A DNA stretch of 10,610 nucleotides. Origin: Pseudomonadota bacterium. GTDB taxonomy: Bacteria; Pseudomonadota; Alphaproteobacteria; Rhodospirillales; Casp-alpha2. The notes under the pieces were generated by a model that searched no databases, was not told the DNA's origin, and worked only from the letters and a program-made list of their open reading frames with translations. Positions 7,360 to 10,610 of this stretch are shown one piece after another. The translations under genes were made by a program, and so were the position numbers. The stretch covers positions 1-10,610 of the forward strand of contig JADFNT010000033.1 of the NCBI GenBank assembly GCA_022563215.1, read 5' to 3'. Within the stretch, counting starts at the first letter, position 1. The number at the start of each line of letters is the position of its first letter.

Positions 7360-8664
7360 ATGCGAATGTTTAAACTGTTAATCGGCACCCTGGGCCTTGT
7401 CCTTGTCGGGGCGCTTGGCGCGCCGGAGGGCGCTTTCGCCGCCGAAACGCCGAAGCTCGATTCCGGCGATACCGCCTGGATGCTGACGTCGACGGCCCTG
7501 GTCCTGATGATGACCATCCCCGGGGTGGCCTTATTTTATGGCGGCATGGTGCGCAAGAAAAACGTCTTGGCGACGGCGGTGCAGAGCTTCGCCGTCACCT
7601 GCGTGATGACCGTCCTTTGGATGATCATCGGCTATTCCCTGGCCTTCACCGACGGTGGCGCGGCCAACGCTTTCGTCGGTGGGCTGGATAAGATGCTGCT
7701 GCGCGGCATCGGCGTCGACACCCTGTCCGGCACCATTCCGGAAACGGTGTTCATGACCTTCCAGATGACGTTCGCCATCATCACCCCGGCGCTGATCACC
7801 GGCGCCTTGGCCGACCGCATGAAGTTTTCGTCGCTGCTGGTGTTCCTCAGCCTGTGGATGATCCTCGTCTACGCGCCGATCACCCATTGGGTCTGGGGCG
7901 GCGGATTTTTGGCCGAGGCCGGGGTTCTCGACTTCGCCGGCGGCACGGTGGTTCATATCAATTCCGGCGTCGCCGCCCTGGTCGGCGCGATGGTGCTGGG
8001 CCGGCGACGTGGTTACGGCACCGAGAACATGGCGCCCCATAACCTGGTCCTGAGCGTGATCGGCGCCTCCATGTTGTGGGTCGGCTGGTTCGGCTTCAAT
8101 GCCGGCTCGGCGGTCGCCGCCAACGGCAGCGCCGGCATGGCCATGGCCGTGACTCAGATCGCGGCCGCGACCGCGGCGGTTTCGTGGATGATCATCGAGT
8201 GGATTAGCCGCGGCAAGCCCAGCGTGCTGGGCATCTTGTCCGGCGCCATCGCCGGCCTCGTCGCCATCACGCCGGCATCCGGGTACGTCGATCCTTTCGG
8301 CGCCCTGGTCATCGGCCTTGTCGCCGGACTCGTCTGCTATTGGGGCGCGGTGGTGCTGAAGCCGAAGCTCGGCTACGACGACTCCCTGGACGTTTTCGGC
8401 GTTCACGGCCTGGGCGGCATTACCGGGGCGCTGCTGACCGGCGTCTTCGCCGTCGAAGCCATCGGCGGCACGCCGGGGCTTTTGGAAGGAAACGCCGGAC
8501 AAGTCCTGATCCAACTGGAAGGCATCGCCGCCACCATCATCTATTGCGCCATCGTCACCTTCGTCCTGTTGAAGGTCATCGGCGCGGTGATGGGGCTTCG
8601 GGTCGACGAGGAAGAAGAGGTCACGGGCCTGGATTACAGTCTTCATGGTGAAACCGTTCATTAA
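7360..8664 (+). CDS. amtB: Ammonium transporter AmtB, 434 aa
   Basis: This is a full-length Amt/Mep/Rh channel. It begins with a cleavable signal-like segment (MFKLLIGTLGLVLVGALG...AFA|AE), as in many bacterial Amt proteins, followed by about 11 membrane helices. Key residues are visible: the conserved Asp in DFAGGTVVHINSG, the first pore His in VVHINSG (residue 199) and the second pore His in DVFGVHGLGG (residue 349). PALITGALADRMKF and the C-terminal GLDYSLHGE, which contacts PII, are also present. It conducts ammonium across the inner membrane as a trimer and is blocked by GlnK. ATG 7354 is 6 bases earlier and in frame; 7360 is preferred on ribosome-site spacing. It follows glnK with almost no gap, and a strong terminator stands 73 bases downstream, closing the operon. 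Confidence 0.95.
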   Translation: MRMFKLLIGTLGLVLVGALGAPEGAFAAETPKLDSGDTAWMLTSTALVLMMTIPGVALFYGGMVRKKNVLATAVQSFAVTCVMTVLWMIIGYSLAFTDGGAANAFVGGLDKMLLRGIGVDTLSGTIPETVFMTFQMTFAIITPALITGALADRMKFSSLLVFLSLWMILVYAPITHWVWGGGFLAEAGVLDFAGGTVVHINSGVAALVGAMVLGRRRGYGTENMAPHNLVLSVIGASMLWVGWFGFNAGSAVAANGSAGMAMAVTQIAAATAAVSWMIIEWISRGKPSVLGILSGAIAGLVAITPASGYVDPFGALVIGLVAGLVCYWGAVVLKPKLGYDDSLDVFGVHGLGGITGALLTGVFAVEAIGGTPGLLEGNAGQVLIQLEGIAATIIYCAIVTFVLLKVIGAVMGLRVDEEEEVTGLDYSLHGETVH

Positions 8665-8737
8665 CCGGATCGTATAATTCAAGACCAGGGGGGGCGGACG
8701 ATCCTACGCGGTTCGCTCCCTCCGCTCCCTGAGCACT

Positions 8738-8768
8738 GCCGGAAGGTTTATCCTTCCGGCTTTTTTTT
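8738..8768 (+). terminator. Rho-independent terminator of glnK-amtB
   Basis: GCCGGAAGG (8738-8746) pairs perfectly with CCTTCCGGC (8752-8760) around a 5-base loop and is followed by eight T residues (8761-8768). This is a textbook intrinsic terminator for the plus strand, 73 bases after the amtB stop. Confidence 0.93.
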
Positions 8769-8781
8769 AAGGGATTGTCTT

Positions 8782-8806
8782 TTATCCGCCTGGCCCTGGT
8801 GGATAA
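8782..8806. repeat. Inverted repeat with DnaA-box-like arms upstream of ftsK
   Basis: TTATCCGCC (8782-8790) and GGTGGATAA (8798-8806) form a 9-bp inverted repeat with one mismatch and a 7-base spacer. Read on their own strands the arms are TTATCCGCC and TTATCCACC, that is 7 of 9 and 8 of 9 matches to the DnaA box TTATCCACA. It lies 74 bases before the ftsK start and just after the amtB terminator. It could be a DnaA-responsive element, another operator or a second weak hairpin. Confidence 0.4.
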
Positions 8807-8879
8807 CCCGGAGTCCACAACCAATGCCTTAGAAAAAATCGTTAAGGTGTTGTAAACGTTAATCATGTAGAAGCCGTGC

Positions 8880-10610
8880 ATGGCTCAGACCATGCGATTT
8901 TTTGGTGGCCGCGGAGGCCGCGTGTTCAGCAACGCCGCGGGCTCGGGAGGGGTGTTGCCCGCCGGCGCCGTTGATTTTTTCAAACGGCGGTTGGCGGAGA
9001 CTTTTGGCGCCCTGCTTTTCCTTGCCGCCGTCTGGCTGTTGGTCGCCATCATCAGCTATTCCCCCAGCGATTCTTCGTTCAACAGCGTCGGCAACGGCAC
9101 CGTCGGAAATCTTCTGGGCACCCAAGGCGCCCTGGCCGCCGACCTGATCCTGCAATTCTTCGGCATCGCGGGCCTGCTGCCGGTCCTCGCCCTTGCCGCC
9201 TGGGGCTGGCGGATGGTGACCAAGCGCGGCGTTTCCGTCTGGTGGCTGCGTGGCGTGTTGTTCATTTCCTCCATGGCGCTGCTTGCCGCCGGTCTCAGCG
9301 CCCTACCGATCCCCGAAAACTGGCCCCTGGTGACCCGGTTGGGCGGGGTGACGGGGGTGATCGTCTTCGACCGCCTGGCCGCAATCGGACATGTGTTCGG
9401 TCTGGACCCCCGGATCGTCGCTGCCGCCCTTTTCGTGATTGCCTTCGGCGTTTTAATTCCCGCCCTTGGTTTATCATCGCTTGAATGGCGGGCTTCCGGT
9501 CAAGCCCTCGCCCGGGGACTGGCGTTAATTGGCCGCGGCGCCATAAAGGGGCGCCAACCCTTCGGCGTCGTCCCCGCCTGGCAGATCGGCCCCCCAACCG
9601 ATGATTATGAACAGATCGAGGGCGCGACGGAGGTCATCGAACCGGTCGCCGTCGGCGACCCCGAGCCGATGACCGCCGCCAAGAGTCCACGCCGCACCGG
9701 CCTTGTCGCCGCCAAGAAGCCGCGCCCCAAGGTCGGGCGCCGGGCCCAGGCCGAGCGCCAGGGGCGCCTGAACCTCGGCGGCGGCAAGGAATACCGCTCG
9801 CCATCCCTGGACCTGTTGGACAAGGGAACCACGGACGGGCGCGGGGAAACACTGAACAAGGATTCCCTGCAACAGAACGCCCGGTTCCTTGGCGGCATCC
9901 TCGAGGATTTCGGCGTCCGCGGCGAGATCGTCAAGGTGCGGCCGGGCCCGGTGGTCACCCTTTATGAGTTGGAACCCGCGCCGGGCACCAAGACGTCCCG
10001 GGTGATCGGGCTGAGCGACGATATCGCGCGCTCCATGAGCGCCGTCTCCGTGCGTATCGCCGTCGTCCCGGGGCGCAGCGTCATCGGCATCGAGTTGCCC
10101 AACATGACCCGGGAAATGGTCAATTTAAGCGAGCTTTTGGCCTCCGAGCCTTTCGAGAAGGTCTCCGGAAAGCTGCCGCTGGCGCTCGGCAAGGACATCA
10201 GCGGCGCGCCGATGATTGTCGACCTGGCCCGCATGCCGCACCTGTTGATCGCCGGCACCACCGGCTCGGGCAAGTCGGTGGCCATGAATACCATGATCCT
10301 GTCCCTGCTCTACCGGCTGTCGCCCGACGAGTGCAAGTTCATCATGATCGACCCGAAGATGCTGGAGCTTTCCGTCTACGAGGGAATCCCGCATCTGCTC
10401 ACGCCCGTCGTCACCGAGCCGTCGAAGGCGATCGTGGCGTTGAAGTGGACGGTTCGGGAAATGGAGGAACGCTATCGGGCGATGTCGCAAATGGGGGTGC
10501 GCAATATCTCCGGCTACAACTCCCGATTGGAAGAAGCCCGCAAGAGGGGTGAGGCGCTGACCCGGCGGGTGCAGACCGGTTTCGACGAGCAAGGCCAACC
10601 GATCATAGAG
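8880..10610 (+). CDS. ftsK: DNA translocase FtsK, 3' end beyond the window (577 codons visible)
   Basis: FtsK anchors at the division septum and pumps chromosomal DNA toward dif for dimer resolution. The N-terminal part has about four membrane helices (roughly residues 41-60, 88-110, 121-141 and 178-198), with the family motif YSPSDSSFN after the first. A basic, Pro/Ala-rich linker (about 205-320) follows; it is short compared with E. coli and typical of alphaproteobacteria. The motor then begins: the alpha-domain region NARFLGGILEDFGVRGEI with GPVVTLYELEPAPG, then the beta-domain Walker A GTTGSGKS at 459-466 and FIMIDPKMLELSVYEGIPHL. Walker B and the DNA-reading gamma domain are expected past the edge. 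ATG 8880 is the first start in this frame, with AGAAG upstream. ATG 8892 is a possible alternative. The gene has its own upstream region after the amtB terminator, so it is probably a separate transcription unit. Confidence 0.95.
   Translation, partial: MAQTMRFFGGRGGRVFSNAAGSGGVLPAGAVDFFKRRLAETFGALLFLAAVWLLVAIISYSPSDSSFNSVGNGTVGNLLGTQGALAADLILQFFGIAGLLPVLALAAWGWRMVTKRGVSVWWLRGVLFISSMALLAAGLSALPIPENWPLVTRLGGVTGVIVFDRLAAIGHVFGLDPRIVAAALFVIAFGVLIPALGLSSLEWRASGQALARGLALIGRGAIKGRQPFGVVPAWQIGPPTDDYEQIEGATEVIEPVAVGDPEPMTAAKSPRRTGLVAAKKPRPKVGRRAQAERQGRLNLGGGKEYRSPSLDLLDKGTTDGRGETLNKDSLQQNARFLGGILEDFGVRGEIVKVRPGPVVTLYELEPAPGTKTSRVIGLSDDIARSMSAVSVRIAVVPGRSVIGIELPNMTREMVNLSELLASEPFEKVSGKLPLALGKDISGAPMIVDLARMPHLLIAGTTGSGKSVAMNTMILSLLYRLSPDECKFIMIDPKMLELSVYEGIPHLLTPVVTEPSKAIVALKWTVREMEERYRAMSQMGVRNISGYNSRLEEARKRGEALTRRVQTGFDEQGQPIIE

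Noticed and set aside
7531..8682. Long open frame of 383 codons on the minus strand opposite amtB
   Set aside because: Its translation is rich in His, Asp, Gln and Arg with no membrane segments or motifs. It is the mirror of amtB codons with G/C third positions.
8714..8731. CGCTCCCTC CGCTCCCTG tandem 9-mer after amtB
   Set aside because: It is short, GC-rich and adjacent to the terminator, so it is easily explained by chance.

Overview
The window reads as a chromosomal segment of a GC-rich alphaproteobacterium, most likely in or near the Rhodospirillales. The evidence is the mix of families: a thioredoxin-TPR protein, a Trm112-like protein and a DUF971 protein in one operon; a UbiH-family hydroxylase divergent from glnK-amtB; and a four-helix FtsK. 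All of these have strongly G/C-biased third codon positions. I see no rRNA, tRNA, CRISPR array, insertion sequence or prophage gene. The species cannot be named from the sequence alone.

Layout. (1) Bases 1-1378: the 3' part of a membrane-anchored sulfatase/LTA-synthase-like protein. It is open at the left edge and interrupted by a -1 frame change near 572-590, which falls on a slippery-type heptamer. (2) 1570-1830: a small secreted or anchored protein carrying the YIDPGAGS motif. (3) 1962-3389: a two-part protein with a kinase-like catalytic loop in its N-terminal half and a SAM methyltransferase in its C-terminal half. These three genes look like a cell-surface or polysaccharide-modification group. 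(4) 3521-5220: a tight three-gene operon of a CnoX-type thioredoxin, a Trm112-like protein and a DUF971 protein. (5) 5236-6519, minus strand: an O2-dependent ubiquinone-biosynthesis FAD hydroxylase, convergent with the operon. (6) 6520-7008: a 489-bp divergent regulatory region. (7) 7009-8664: glnK-amtB, the PII protein and ammonium channel, closed by a textbook terminator at 8738-8768. (8) 8880 to the right edge: ftsK, the DNA translocase of cell division, cut off by the end of the window.

The most notable signal is in the divergent region. It holds two perfect TTGAT-N4-ATCAA palindromes (6541-6554 and 6833-6846), the consensus of FNR/FixK-type regulators, one near each gene. The ubiH-side box lies 21 bases from the start codon of an oxygen-requiring enzyme, a position that suits repression without oxygen. 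The glnK-side box lies just upstream of a near-consensus sigma-54 element. Between them is an AT-rich tract with repeated ATGCAT-centred palindromes. Together these suggest that ubiquinone hydroxylation and ammonium uptake/PII signalling are coordinated with oxygen status, with nitrogen control on the glnK side. That reading is inferred from motifs only.

No wholly new gene system stands out. The items most worth following are the paired FNR-type boxes, the kinase-like/methyltransferase fusion and the frame change at a slippery site.
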